This document shows, one piece after another, positions 40,498 through 49,593 of a stretch of DNA of 64,000 bases (position 1 is its first letter; each line of letters opens with the position of its first letter). The notes beneath the pieces were generated by a model, which was given only the letters and a program-made list of their open reading frames with translations, was not told the origin of the DNA and made no database searches. This DNA comes from Chloroflexota bacterium (GTDB lineage: Bacteria > Chloroflexota > Dehalococcoidia > Lucifugimonadales > GCA-2722455): the NCBI GenBank assembly GCA_002722455.1, contig PBMB01000012.1:62001-126000 (forward strand), given 5' to 3'. The position numbers and the translations under genes were made by a program.

Positions 40498-41448
40498 ATG
40501 AAAATAAAAAGATACTCTAAAAATAATCAACCTGTGTTTAACTGCAGTATCTCAAATCTTGAAATAAAAAAAGAGGATTCTTTTCGTGTAATATTTGGTT
40601 TTAATAACGACATTAGCAAACCCTATCATACGGGTATGACAAAAATTATTGCTTCATTTCCTTCTATTTTTGGTAAAAATCATGAAATGGTCTTTAATGA
40701 AAAACTAATGTCACAAGAAGAGTTTTTAGAGTATCGTCTACATTTGCCTTACCAAATAAGTAAAGGCAACTACTCTTTAAACAATCTTATTCAAGAAGTG
40801 GATATTCAATTTTACTCAAACAAAAGCAATATTGTATTTACTATCGTTTTAGAAGATGTCTTTCAATTGTTATGTAAAGAATTAAAATGTAATAACAATG
40901 AATCAGAAAACATTAAAACTACTGACTTCATTAACATGAATAAAAAGCTTATTGGTTCTGTAGATTATCATAAACATCTTCATAAAAATGAAGACTTTCT
41001 TAACAATGCAAGAGCAAATTTTGAAAGAGAAAAGGCTGACAAAAAAAACAATACCACATTTTTTTCAAAACCAGAGAAAACGTATCATGATAGTTTTGAC
41101 AATGCTGATGATTATGTAAATGAAATCATGAACTTTAAAGAAATTCAAAAAGAATTGTCTTACAAGCCCATTTTAAACAACTTTAAACAACTATCATGTC
41201 TTCCTGACATTGATCTAATTTCTTTTGCTTTATTTCGAATGACTCGCAACAATAACGATATACTTCGATTTATAGCAGAGCACACAGCTTTTTGTTATGG
41301 GCTACAATTTCAAGAAATTAAGCTACAAGCGGCAACTTTTGCAGATAAAGATAACAAAAATAAGAATAAAAGTGATTTTTTACAAGAACTTTCTAAAATC
41401 GCCAAAAAACATGAAAACAAAAATGTTGTTTTTAATTTTGATAACTAA
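40498..41448 (+). CDS. protein of unknown function (316 aa)
   Basis: Soluble. A beta-rich N-terminal ~130 residues, an unstructured Lys/Asn-rich middle, and a helical C-terminus ending VVFNFDN. The next gene also contains VVFNFDQ near its middle, which may be a shared peptide. The SD GAGGTT precedes the ATG. No family recognised. Confidence 0.75.
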   Translation: MKIKRYSKNNQPVFNCSISNLEIKKEDSFRVIFGFNNDISKPYHTGMTKIIASFPSIFGKNHEMVFNEKLMSQEEFLEYRLHLPYQISKGNYSLNNLIQEVDIQFYSNKSNIVFTIVLEDVFQLLCKELKCNNNESENIKTTDFINMNKKLIGSVDYHKHLHKNEDFLNNARANFEREKADKKNNTTFFSKPEKTYHDSFDNADDYVNEIMNFKEIQKELSYKPILNNFKQLSCLPDIDLISFALFRMTRNNNDILRFIAEHTAFCYGLQFQEIKLQAATFADKDNKNKNKSDFLQELSKIAKKHENKNVVFNFDN

Positions 41449-41480
41449 CCTTAATTAGATACAAGTTTAAAGACAAAAAG

Positions 41481-41508
41481 AAAACCGTAGAAGCACTTAC
41501 GGTTTTTT
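41481..41508 (+). terminator. terminator
   Basis: AAAACCGTA/TACGGTTTT stem with T6. Confidence 0.85.
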
Positions 41509-41595
41509 CCTTCTCCAAATCTTTTATTATCAAAATAAATAATAACAAAAATAAGATAAATGTTATTTGTTTTTGTTGTTATTTAATGTTTTATT

Positions 41596-41604
41596 TGCTA
41601 TAAT
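41596..41604 (+). promoter_or_regulatory. extended -10 promoter for 41642 gene
   Basis: TGCTATAAT, 38 bases before the ATG. Confidence 0.75.
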
Positions 41605-41641
41605 TTGTTTAACTTGAAAGCCATTAGAAAAAGGTATTCCA

Positions 41642-42346
41642 ATGAAACAAGAAATACTAAAAAACAAAATGACTGTTAATGATATATACTATTTAGATTA
41701 CATAGAAAGAACCATTCGAAACAACACTGCTAAAAATGCTGCCATGAAACTTGGGCTTCGATTCTTTGGACAGTCTATGCCAGAAGGCTCTAGTTTTGCA
41801 ATCAAAGATCATGACAAATATTTAAATATTTCTTTTGTTTATGGAAAAATCTTTGTTTCCAAAATCCGTCATAAAAAAGTACAAAACCGAATTACAGAAC
41901 GATCTGCAACTCCATTAAGATCAACTCTTCTAACTCGTTTAAAACCACTCACTCGCAATGATAATGAAGTTCATCAACTTCGATTAAGTTTTATAAATAC
42001 TAATCGAAAAATTTTCCGAGAAGTTAAAGATACTATTTTGTTCATGAAAAAACAAGGTTCAGAGGTTGTTTTTAATTTTGACCAACAATCACAAAGAGTA
42101 AAACAATTTGCGTTACCTTTGTTGCACGACGAAAGTTCATTGATTAATGAATTGAATCTTGTATCGGACAATCCATTAGAACGTCTTTCTGAATGTCTTG
42201 ATACTAGCGAAGGTCGAAACGCTATCGGTCATGCTATTGTTAAAAATCATTTGAATGAATACAAAAAACGCTCAAATGTCTTGCGTAAAACAGAAGGTTA
42301 TTACTTAAACTCGAATAAAAAGGTTGAAAATTATGATTTTATTTAA
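41642..42346 (+). CDS. basic protein of unknown function (234 aa)
   Basis: Rich in Arg/Lys (ITERSATPLRSTLLTRLKPLTRNDNEVH), suggesting nucleic-acid contact. Contains VVFNFDQQ, like the end of the upstream gene. The 42333 gene starts inside its 3' end. Confidence 0.7.
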   Translation: MKQEILKNKMTVNDIYYLDYIERTIRNNTAKNAAMKLGLRFFGQSMPEGSSFAIKDHDKYLNISFVYGKIFVSKIRHKKVQNRITERSATPLRSTLLTRLKPLTRNDNEVHQLRLSFINTNRKIFREVKDTILFMKKQGSEVVFNFDQQSQRVKQFALPLLHDESSLINELNLVSDNPLERLSECLDTSEGRNAIGHAIVKNHLNEYKKRSNVLRKTEGYYLNSNKKVENYDFI

Positions 42347-42458
42347 AGGTTTTAAAAAGTTAAGTTGCAAACACTATAATCGAACAGAAGAAAGTGTCTG
42401 TGGTGTTATTTTCTGGACTTGTCCTGATTGTGGTGACGATAATTATCGAGATCGATAA
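42333..42458 (+). CDS. 41-residue zinc-ribbon peptide (not in ORF track)
   Basis: ATG at 42333, 14 bases before the end of the upstream gene, behind AAAGGTTG. MILFKGFKKLSCKHYNRTEESVCGVIFWTCPDCGDDNYRDR has CxH and CPxC pairs, enough for one zinc site. A conserved-looking short ribbon of the kind found in phage genomes. Confidence 0.65.
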   Translation: MILFKGFKKLSCKHYNRTEESVCGVIFWTCPDCGDDNYRDR

Positions 42459-42484
42459 AACAATAATCAAAAAGGTAACTTTAT

Positions 42485-42841
42485 ATGAGCGAAGTTTTAA
42501 AAATAACAAGTAATTTTGCAACCAATGCATTAAAGGAAATTGGTTATTTCATTCTTGATAATTTTTTTGGTGACTCTCTTGCTGATAGAGATTTTCGAGC
42601 GGCTTGTGGGCGTGAGCAAGATCTAAAATATCGCAAAGAAGTTAACAAAGATATTCAAATTGAAGTCGGACAAAAATGGCGTTATCCATTAGATTATGCT
42701 GACAAATATTGCTCTCCTGTTTTTATTACTGTTCTTGAAGTCAATGGTGATGAAATAAAAGGATTTCATAGCTATTCAGAAAAAGAAAATATTTACAACC
42801 AATCTCATTTTAAAGAAAAAATGATTTTGCCATTACGTTAA
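42485..42841 (+). CDS. protein of unknown function (118 aa)
   Basis: N-terminal helix (FATNALKEIGYFILDNFFGDSLADRDFRAACG) then a small beta-rich domain starting IQIEVGQKWRYP (a YopX/SH3-like turn pattern). The SD AAAGGTAAC precedes the ATG. Likely on the same transcript as 41642. Confidence 0.7.
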   Translation: MSEVLKITSNFATNALKEIGYFILDNFFGDSLADRDFRAACGREQDLKYRKEVNKDIQIEVGQKWRYPLDYADKYCSPVFITVLEVNGDEIKGFHSYSEKENIYNQSHFKEKMILPLR

Positions 42842-42859
42842 AATTAACCATACCATAAG

Positions 42860-42891
42860 AAAAACCGTAGAAACGGTCTACGGTTTTTTTT
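42860..42891. terminator. bidirectional terminator
   Basis: AAAACCGTAGA/TCTACGGTTTT stem between convergent genes. Confidence 0.9.
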
Positions 42892-42892
42892 G

Positions 42893-43459
42893 TTATAATA
42901 ACATTCCTATTAAATACATTCCTGCTGCTTTCTTTAATCTCGGCTTTTTATCTTCATGGATACTAGGGAAATCTTTTTGAGGTTCAAATGTTCTAAACCT
43001 AATTTCTCGTGCAAGCATTTTTTCTAGTTCATCTAATTCTCTTGACCTCTTATCCAAATCAACCTGTGGCTTTTGCTTTTTACTTAAATCTTCACCTTTA
43101 ATTTCTTTTTTTAACTTGTTTATTAGAGATTGTTCTTGTTTATTAATTGCCAATATAGACTCTGTTGTTCTGTTTGAATCTTCTTTATGCTTAATATTTT
43201 TATCAAAAGATTTTTTCTCTTGTTCTTTTTCTTGTTTTTCTTCTTCTTTTTCTCTTGCTTTATCGAAGTCTATTTTCTTATTAGAAGACATTCTTACCAT
43301 TGGTTCTTTATCTTCTTTTACGTTTTTTTCCATTAATAATTCTGTTATAGAATTCTTTTTTTCTTTATCTATAATATTTGTATTATTGTTTTTTGCTAAA
43401 GCTAATGACTTTACAAATTTTTTATAATCCTCTTCTGATTTATTTTTTATTTTTAACAT
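42893..43459 (-). CDS. highly charged coiled-coil protein with C-terminal DFPSIHE motif
   Basis: 188 residues, mostly Lys/Glu/Asp/Gln and probably disordered or coiled-coil. Near the C-terminus QKDFPSIHEDKKPRLKK parallels PDFQSIHEKPKQKIPTLRR of the upstream gene. It begins four bases after that gene ends, so they are cotranscribed. Function unknown. Confidence 0.75.
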   Translation of the reverse strand: MLKIKNKSEEDYKKFVKSLALAKNNNTNIIDKEKKNSITELLMEKNVKEDKEPMVRMSSNKKIDFDKAREKEEEKQEKEQEKKSFDKNIKHKEDSNRTTESILAINKQEQSLINKLKKEIKGEDLSKKQKPQVDLDKRSRELDELEKMLAREIRFRTFEPQKDFPSIHEDKKPRLKKAAGMYLIGMLL

Positions 43460-43463
43460 TTTA

Positions 43464-44039
43464 TTAATCTCTTCTCAATGTCGGAATTTTTTGTTTTGGT
43501 TTTTCATGAATACTTTGAAAATCTGGCTTCGGTTGTTGATTAATTCTCGCCTGTATTTCTTTTAATAATTCAGATTCTTGTTCATTTAAAGAAATATCTC
43601 CGTCTTTTGACTTCAATTGCTGTTCTTGTTGACTATCAGGCTGTTGCACTAAATCTCTTATAGAAGCGTTTGGCTCTCCAACTTTTTCTTTTAAGTCTAC
43701 TATTAAAGATATTTCTTCTTCTGTAAAGCCAAGAGCTGCTAATTCTGGATCTAAGGATTCTTCATAAGTTAGAGTTTGTTCTTGATTTAAATCTTGTTCT
43801 AAATCATTATCAATTTCTTCCATTGTTAATTTTAGCTTTGAAGGTTCACCTTCTCTTTTTTCAAGAAGTTCTTGTTCTATATCCATTCCGATTAACTTCT
43901 CTTCAAATGATTCAGCTTGTTTTGACAATGAACGTTCTTGATTTCTTTGATAATGCCTAAAAGGAAATGAAATATTAGATTCTGCAATAATCTCTTTCAT
44001 TTCTTTCATATCTAAACCACTAAACTTCAATCCTTTCAT
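43464..44039 (-). CDS. acidic Gln-rich protein with C-terminal DFQSIHE motif
   Basis: 191 residues, acidic, with repeated EQEL/QEQ stretches and a folded-looking N-terminus (MKGLKFSGLDMKEMKEIIAESNISFPFRHYQRNQ). The SIHE peptide close to the C-terminus is shared with the downstream gene and may be a docking motif. The SD AAGGAA precedes the ATG. An extended -10-like TGATACAAT lies upstream on the minus strand. Confidence 0.75.
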   Translation of the reverse strand: MKGLKFSGLDMKEMKEIIAESNISFPFRHYQRNQERSLSKQAESFEEKLIGMDIEQELLEKREGEPSKLKLTMEEIDNDLEQDLNQEQTLTYEESLDPELAALGFTEEEISLIVDLKEKVGEPNASIRDLVQQPDSQQEQQLKSKDGDISLNEQESELLKEIQARINQQPKPDFQSIHEKPKQKIPTLRRD

Positions 44040-44162
44040 TTTAAATTCCTTAAAAAAAACTAATTTATTCTTATTGTATCACGATTTTTTTTCAATAAAA
44101 GATTGATTATTTTTTGTCTTGATATAAACTTTTTAAATAAAGGAAAAAGAGGCGTCTTTATT

Positions 44163-44423
44163 ATGAGAAATTTAAAAAAAATTGAAGAAGATATGATATC
44201 TTTGTTTTCTAAAATTAAAGAATTAGATAAGACAATGAAAATTAACAAAGAAGAATTAAGAGTATTGAAATACTATTACAAAATTAATCTCGACAATCTT
44301 TATTTTATTAGCATCATTGTAAACAACAAAGAAAATGCATTTGTTGAAGACTTTGATTCTGAGTTGTCTTTTATTGAAAAATATATTTTAGACACAAAAG
44401 AACTTGTAAATAACGTGAGTTAG
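44163..44423 (+). CDS. small helical protein of unknown function (86 aa)
   Basis: The start is set at 44163 (MRNLKKIEEDMISLFSKIKELDK), behind AAAGAGG. Mostly helical and charged. Its stop overlaps the 3' end of a decayed convergent paralogue. Confidence 0.65.
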   Translation: MRNLKKIEEDMISLFSKIKELDKTMKINKEELRVLKYYYKINLDNLYFISIIVNNKENAFVEDFDSELSFIEKYILDTKELVNNVS

Positions 44424-44696
44424 ATTTTTGTATTCAATTCTAAATAATCAAAAAAATCTTCCGTAAAACATTTTGTTGTTTTATTAAATATGCTTTCGTT
44501 AAATTTCTTTGAACTCTTGATAAATTGAAATTAAAAGATTATCAATGTAATAAGAAAATGCACTGGTAATATCTCTCATTGCATATTCACCAAAGAAAGA
44601 TTGTTTTAATAAATCTTTATCATAAGTATTTCTCTTTAATCCTTATTGACCTTCCATTATTAATTTTAACTTATTTAGTTTTTCTTCTAAATTCAA
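44420..44696 (-). pseudogene. decayed third copy of the 44699/45969 family
   Basis: Minus-strand frames, interrupted by stops, read LNLEEKLNKLKLIMEGQ, then LKRNTYDKDLLKQSFFGEYAMRDITSAFSYYIDNLLISIYQEFKEI, then TKCFTEDFFDYLELNTKI. The last piece matches the C-terminal KVFNDEFLDLIELEKGV and KIFTENFLDMIELQYSI of the two intact genes upstream, and the first resembles their N-terminal helix. The copy has lost about three quarters of its length and is frameshifted. Confidence 0.7.
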
Positions 44697-44698
44697 AA

Positions 44699-45946
44699 TC
44701 AAACACCTTTTTCTAATTCTATTAAGTCCAAAAATTCGTCGTTAAATACTTTATTTTTTAAAAATCGTTCTTTTGCATTTGGAGATTCCAAGAAATATTT
44801 TATTCCCTCAAAAAAGTTTACATTTATTTTTTTAAGGGATTCGTTTATCTTTAAAATATCGAAATATTTATTTGCGTCACGTAAGGGGTTATCCAATTCT
44901 TCTAAAAAATTATTCATTATATTATCTTCTAATCTTTTTTTTGCTATCACACATTCCTTGTTCGCTTTTTCTTGATTAAAAGTTATCTTTGGAAATTTTG
45001 TATCCAAACTTATTAACCCTTTTTCATTTTCAAAGGTCTCACTGCTTAACTTTTCTTTATTTGGGTTTATATATAGTTTTAATTTTTTATCGTTTTCATC
45101 TATGTCATTGTTATAACCGTCCATTCTTTTCAATATATTAAAAAAGATTCTATTATTAAATTTTCCTGAAATTGAATGACCATAATCATGCTCTGACTCT
45201 AAAATCAGAACATTTTCATTTTTATACCCTTTTGTATTACTAAATATTTCACCAAAGCCTAATCTTTCAAAAGATGTTTTATTAGAATCTTTTCTTTTTT
45301 CTTTTAGCAAATTAAAAAAGGATATTAAACGTTTACTAGCAAATTTGAAATAATGTTCTAAAAATGAAGCGTTTAATATTTTTTCTATTTTTAGGTTTAA
45401 CATTTCTAAATCGCCATAAATTTTTAGCATAAAAAGATACTCATCAAAAACAACATTTAACTCCTCCGTTGTTTCCAGTAATTTTTCTTCATTAGAGATA
45501 AATAAAAAATAAATTGGAAACGTAGATTTGTATTCTTCTTTTGTTTCAATGAGAAAATCAATTATTTCATTTTCTTCTAAATTTTTATACAGTATAAGCT
45601 CTAACGCCAACCTGTAATCAGCATAACCAAAAACAAATGCATTATCTATGTTTCTGTCGGAAAAAGATAATACATTACAATCTTTAATCTTAGATTTTAT
45701 TTCGTTGTCTATCGATTCAGGTGATTCCGATCTTAAAATATCAAGACTAACGTTCAAATCTTTAATTTTACTTTTTAATGATTCACCTATGCCAATTTTA
45801 AACATTTGTAAGTTATAATCATAAAAATCGAACTCAACAAACCCTTCGGAAGTTAAATCTCTACCTTCACTTCTAAAATATAAAAATAATAAGTCATAAA
45901 GATCATCTAACTTCTTATTTATTTCTTTCTTTTTTTGTTCGCTCAT
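44699..45946 (-). CDS. large protein of unknown function, paralogue pair (415 aa)
   Basis: Starts EINKKLDDLYDLLFLYF and ends VFNDEFLDLIELEKGV. The middle contains EEEIIDF/ENEIIDFLIETKE and IYFLFISNEE, all shared with the upstream gene. Entirely soluble and helical. It lies 22 bases downstream of the paralogue with its own SD (AAAGGC). Family unknown to me; the decayed copy at 44420 shows the family duplicates here. Confidence 0.8.
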   Translation of the reverse strand: MSEQKKKEINKKLDDLYDLLFLYFRSEGRDLTSEGFVEFDFYDYNLQMFKIGIGESLKSKIKDLNVSLDILRSESPESIDNEIKSKIKDCNVLSFSDRNIDNAFVFGYADYRLALELILYKNLEENEIIDFLIETKEEYKSTFPIYFLFISNEEKLLETTEELNVVFDEYLFMLKIYGDLEMLNLKIEKILNASFLEHYFKFASKRLISFFNLLKEKRKDSNKTSFERLGFGEIFSNTKGYKNENVLILESEHDYGHSISGKFNNRIFFNILKRMDGYNNDIDENDKKLKLYINPNKEKLSSETFENEKGLISLDTKFPKITFNQEKANKECVIAKKRLEDNIMNNFLEELDNPLRDANKYFDILKINESLKKINVNFFEGIKYFLESPNAKERFLKNKVFNDEFLDLIELEKGV

Positions 45947-45968
45947 TATTAGCCTTTAAATAATTATT

Positions 45969-47276
45969 TTAAATTGAATATTGTAATTCGATCATATCAA
46001 GAAAATTTTCTGTAAATATCTTTTCTTCTTTGTTGTAATAAAGTTCGATTGCGTTTTGTGTTTCTATAAATTTAATAAATACAGTAAAAAATCCTAAACC
46101 ACGTTTCTTGATCGTCTTATTTAATTTCAATAGGTCAAAACATTGTTCTACATTTAAATCTTTTCTCATTCTAATACTTTCTAAATCTTCATTCAACAAA
46201 TATTTATCAAATCTTTTTCTTACTATTTCTGATTCCATTTCTGCTTTATCAATATCAAATATTAAATCCGAGCAACTAGCAGAAGAACCAACAAGGTCTC
46301 CATTCTTTATGTCTTTATTTAAAAAACCTGTTTTTATTATTTTTCTTTTTTGATTTACATAAAACTTAATGTCTTTTTCTTCTGGTTTTCTAAATGATTC
46401 TATCTTTCTTAATATCGTTGACAAAAAATCCCTTTCAAACTTACAATCCCTAGAACTCAAAGCAAAAGAATCTGTATTCAAGACTATTGCATTTCTGTTT
46501 TTATACACTGTCATTTGTCCAAAGAGATTTGAAGATTTTAAACTACCAGCACCGAAGCTAGAATATATTACTGTATCTTCTTTTTCTTTCTTCATATGTC
46601 TTTTAGAGTTGAACTCTTTTAAACACTCTATTGAAGATTTGCAAGCTGATTCAAACTTCCAATTAAGATACGTATGTTCTAATAATTCTATTATTTTCAT
46701 ATTCAACATTGGTTGACCATAATAATATCTCCACATACTAGATCCTGATTGAAATACATACCCTTTTCTTTCATTTAACCCTAATATATAGTTAAATTTT
46801 TCTTTACTAATAAATAGAAAATAAATTGAAGGCGTTGCTGCTTCAAGGTGATCTGCTGATTCTTCAAAGAAATCTATTATTTCTTCTTCATCTAAAGATT
46901 TGTATAGCAATAATTCAAGCGCATATTTAAATATATTGTTGGTTGAATCTGTGCCATATAGATTTACATCATTTATCGAAATTCGGAGATAACATTTTTT
47001 TAATTTTTCTTTTATTATTTCGTTAAGTAATTCAGGTTTTTCACTTTTTACTTTCTCTAAGATAATATCTAAATTTTTAATTCTATGTATCAACATTTCT
47101 TCAATAGTATATTTAATCGAAAAAAGATTTATTGTGCTTTTTTTTAATTGAGACTTTTTGGTTTGTATTTTTTTACTTGTTTCCAATCGACGATCTTTTT
47201 CTACAATATACAACCCTAACAATTCATATATTTCATCTAATTTTTTATTTATATTAATACTAAGTTTGTTAGACAT
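45969..47276 (-). CDS. large protein of unknown function, paralogue pair (435 aa)
   Basis: NINKKLDEIYELLGLYI at the N-terminus, YALELLLYKSLDEEEIIDFFEESADHL and IYFLFISKEKF in the middle, ENFLDMIELQYSI at the end. Same order as the downstream gene. An extended -10 (TGTTATAAT on the minus strand, 47310-47318) lies about 34 bases upstream. No catalytic signature visible. Confidence 0.8.
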   Translation of the reverse strand: MSNKLSININKKLDEIYELLGLYIVEKDRRLETSKKIQTKKSQLKKSTINLFSIKYTIEEMLIHRIKNLDIILEKVKSEKPELLNEIIKEKLKKCYLRISINDVNLYGTDSTNNIFKYALELLLYKSLDEEEIIDFFEESADHLEAATPSIYFLFISKEKFNYILGLNERKGYVFQSGSSMWRYYYGQPMLNMKIIELLEHTYLNWKFESACKSSIECLKEFNSKRHMKKEKEDTVIYSSFGAGSLKSSNLFGQMTVYKNRNAIVLNTDSFALSSRDCKFERDFLSTILRKIESFRKPEEKDIKFYVNQKRKIIKTGFLNKDIKNGDLVGSSASCSDLIFDIDKAEMESEIVRKRFDKYLLNEDLESIRMRKDLNVEQCFDLLKLNKTIKKRGLGFFTVFIKFIETQNAIELYYNKEEKIFTENFLDMIELQYSI

Positions 47277-47309
47277 TCATTAAAACCTTCTTTTTTTCAT
47301 TAATCAATA

Positions 47310-47318
47310 ATTATAACA
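47310..47318 (-). promoter_or_regulatory. extended -10 promoter for the 45969/44699 operon
   Basis: TGTTATAAT on the minus strand, 34 bases before the start codon. Confidence 0.75.
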
Positions 47319-47392
47319 TAAAAAATTAACAAAATTCAAGCTAAACAATTTGACATATTTTATTGTTTTATTCTTTTATTTTTGGTATAATA

Positions 47393-47401
47393 ACAACACT
47401 A
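47393..47401 (+). promoter_or_regulatory. extended -10 promoter for 47427 gene
   Basis: TGGTATAAT, 26 bases before the ATG. Confidence 0.75.
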
Positions 47402-47426
47402 AAAATAACAAATATTTAAGTTTTTT

Positions 47427-47939
47427 ATGATCGATACAAGTAACATTTACCAAATTTTAAAAAAGCATAATCTTAGGAATTGTGTTCCTTTTGATATTGA
47501 GCAATTGTCTGAAATACTTGGTGTTTCTTTTTCTTATAAACTGACTTATAAAGATAAAGTCCATGCTTTTTCAAATGAAGACAATACTGCTGTTATATCT
47601 TCATTACTTATTGAATCTCGATTACATTTGTATATTAAAGCCTATACGCTTTATTTTGCTGCGAATAACATTAAACAAAACGTTACTCTCCAAGACATGA
47701 AGAAAGACGCAAGATCACATCCAGATATCTACAAGGCTAATTGCTTTGCAGAATCGATATTAATGCCAGAACATTTAATTATTCAAGAAGGTAAACGTTT
47801 TATACCGAAAGAAAAGAAATGGTTTTTCTTTAAAAAGAAGATTAAACAATCAGACTTCATCGTTCTTATGGCAGAACGATTCAAAGTTGATGAATATATT
47901 ATGGAAAATAGACTAAGGCAACTTAATATTTTAAAATGA
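47427..47939 (+). CDS. ImmA/IrrE-like protein lacking the HExxH zinc motif
   Basis: 170 residues. The layout follows ImmA/IrrE metallopeptidases: an N-terminal domain, the helix ESRLHLYIKAYTLYF where the family has r...AHELgH, then KANCFAESILMPEHLI (the usual e.qAn.FAaeLLMP), and finally FIVLMAERFKVDEYIMENRLRQLNIL, the typical closing helix pair. HExxH is replaced by IKAYT, so it should be a non-catalytic, possibly binding-only, variant. Partners of such proteins are usually phage-type repressors; none lies next to it. Confidence 0.7.
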   Translation: MIDTSNIYQILKKHNLRNCVPFDIEQLSEILGVSFSYKLTYKDKVHAFSNEDNTAVISSLLIESRLHLYIKAYTLYFAANNIKQNVTLQDMKKDARSHPDIYKANCFAESILMPEHLIIQEGKRFIPKEKKWFFFKKKIKQSDFIVLMAERFKVDEYIMENRLRQLNILK

Positions 47940-48051
47940 TTATTTTTATATAGTCAATGATATTTATTATACCTGTTTTTATTTTAATTTTTTTATCTTG
48001 ATTTCTTTTTTTTCTTTGGTAAGATACTTGAAAAATCTAAAAGGAATTTAA

Positions 48052-48510
48052 ATGATTACAAAAGACAAAAGTGAATTTATTAATTTTTTAGAAAAAATAA
48101 ACGCTAGAGGTGAACCTTCAGAAGAACTATACATTAAACAAATTCAAAATTTTTATTTTGAAGCTCAAAAATTCAATATGAAAGCTCAATTTGAAAAAAA
48201 AGAGAATGCAATTGACGTTTTGGGGTTCTATAAAGGAGAGTTCGATATTATGTCGTTAGAGGAAGAGGGTTTTTCTTATATTTTACAAGTTGAATTAAGA
48301 AATCCTGACGCTCTTAATTTTGATACTATATCATTCATACAAAAAGCAATGACGAAAGCAAACATTGATAATGATTTTGTTGTTGCATTAACATATGAAT
48401 ATAATTATCAATCAATCGAATTCAATTGTTTAATAAATAGAGAAAATGCTTATTTCTATTTCAACAATGATGATGAAGTAGCAGAGCAAGCATTTTTTTC
48501 TAATCAATAA
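48052..48510 (+). CDS. protein of unknown function (152 aa)
   Basis: Acidic, with a beta-rich C-terminal half (DNDFVVALTYEYNYQSIEFNCLINRENAYFYF). The SD AAAAGGAA precedes the ATG. Twenty bases before the 48531 gene, likely cotranscribed. Confidence 0.7.
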   Translation: MITKDKSEFINFLEKINARGEPSEELYIKQIQNFYFEAQKFNMKAQFEKKENAIDVLGFYKGEFDIMSLEEEGFSYILQVELRNPDALNFDTISFIQKAMTKANIDNDFVVALTYEYNYQSIEFNCLINRENAYFYFNNDDEVAEQAFFSNQ

Positions 48511-48530
48511 AATACAAAGAGGTAGACAAT

Positions 48531-48875
48531 ATGCTAACAAAAACAAAAACACAATCATTAGTGAAATCTGTTCGTTCTAAAATTAGTTCTATGTTATATC
48601 TAGCACATGCAAGGAGTGAAGCAGAATTGGTTATTCTTAAAAAAGGAAATACCATTTCCAGCAATGAAGATTGGATTATCAAAAGTGTATCAGAACAGTT
48701 TGTTGAAGAAGAAGGTTTTTATTTTGAATTAAAATATATAACAAATAATGAAGAGGAAGAAAAGTCTTTTAAAGTTTTTGGTGATGATGATTTGTTTTTC
48801 GATGTTGATAATATATTTTCTAAGTTATCATTTAAAGACAGAGATCTTTACAATAAAGAAAATTGTTACGCATAA
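48531..48875 (+). CDS. protein of unknown function (114 aa)
   Basis: Helical front (KSVRSKISSMLYLAHARSEAELVILKKGN) and beta-like back (GFYFELKYITNNEEEEKSFKVFGDDD). The SD AGAGGT precedes the ATG. Same unit as 48052. Confidence 0.7.
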   Translation: MLTKTKTQSLVKSVRSKISSMLYLAHARSEAELVILKKGNTISSNEDWIIKSVSEQFVEEEGFYFELKYITNNEEEEKSFKVFGDDDLFFDVDNIFSKLSFKDRDLYNKENCYA

Positions 48876-48888
48876 AAATATAATAATC

Positions 48889-48918
48889 AAAAGGAAGCTA
48901 CGATTGCTTCCTTTTTTT
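48889..48918 (+). terminator. terminator
   Basis: AAAGGAAGC/GCTTCCTTT stem with T7. Confidence 0.9.
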
Positions 48919-48979
48919 ATTGAATTTTAAAATTGGAAATAATATAATTAAAATTATTAAACATTTATCGAGATATTTT

Positions 48980-49549
48980 ATGAAAAAAGAATTAGACACA
49001 ATTAAAGCACATTTAAAAATCGAAAAAGAACACGAATGTTTACCAGCTTATTTTATTTTTCATTTAGAAATCAATGATGTTGAATATAAATTCTATACTG
49101 ATTTTACTGCCATTGTCGTTCGTTCTAAGTTTGGAACAGAAATTGATTATGAGGGTGAAGAAGAATCAATATTCGAACCTTTTATTTGTGATTGTGGCGT
49201 TTCTGGTTGTAATGGTATTTATGCCCCTATATCATCTCGTTTCATTGAGGAAGAAAATGTCGTTGAATGGATTGTTCCAAAAAATATGGGATATGATTTC
49301 TTAGATAAAGAGGTTTACCGTTTCTCTATGGAAGAGTATGAAAAAATGATTGTTAAAACACTTTATTTCATGGGTAACAATGACGCTGCCTTTATGGATA
49401 AACAAGAAGCGATTTTACATGCAGAAAATGGTGACGGCATGACACTAATGGAACTTCTTGACCATTGGGCTGTTGATAAAGAGCTTCGAAAAGTTTTTAA
49501 TCATATTTATGAGATTAAAGAAAAATACCCTATGTCTTATTTTAAATAA
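48980..49549 (+). CDS. protein with a CDCGVSGC metal-binding-like knuckle
   Basis: 189 residues from the ATG at 48980 (MKKELDTIKAHLKIEKEHE). Central EPFICDCGVSGCNGIYAPI has CxC-x4-C, probably zinc-binding with another ligand elsewhere. The C-terminal half contains NGDGMTLMELLDHW. No family name that I trust. Confidence 0.7.
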   Translation: MKKELDTIKAHLKIEKEHECLPAYFIFHLEINDVEYKFYTDFTAIVVRSKFGTEIDYEGEEESIFEPFICDCGVSGCNGIYAPISSRFIEEENVVEWIVPKNMGYDFLDKEVYRFSMEEYEKMIVKTLYFMGNNDAAFMDKQEAILHAENGDGMTLMELLDHWAVDKELRKVFNHIYEIKEKYPMSYFK

Positions 49550-49593
49550 TTTAAAATACATTAAAATACATTATTGCTTTTAAAAGGTTAAAT

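Noticed and set aside
42891-42899. + strand promoter TGTTATAAT
   Set aside because: It follows a terminator like the others, but faces two minus-strand genes with no + gene downstream. Probably chance or an antisense start.
43116-43427. 103-residue Ser/Phe-rich + ORF
   Set aside because: Antisense of the Lys/Glu-rich charged protein gene.
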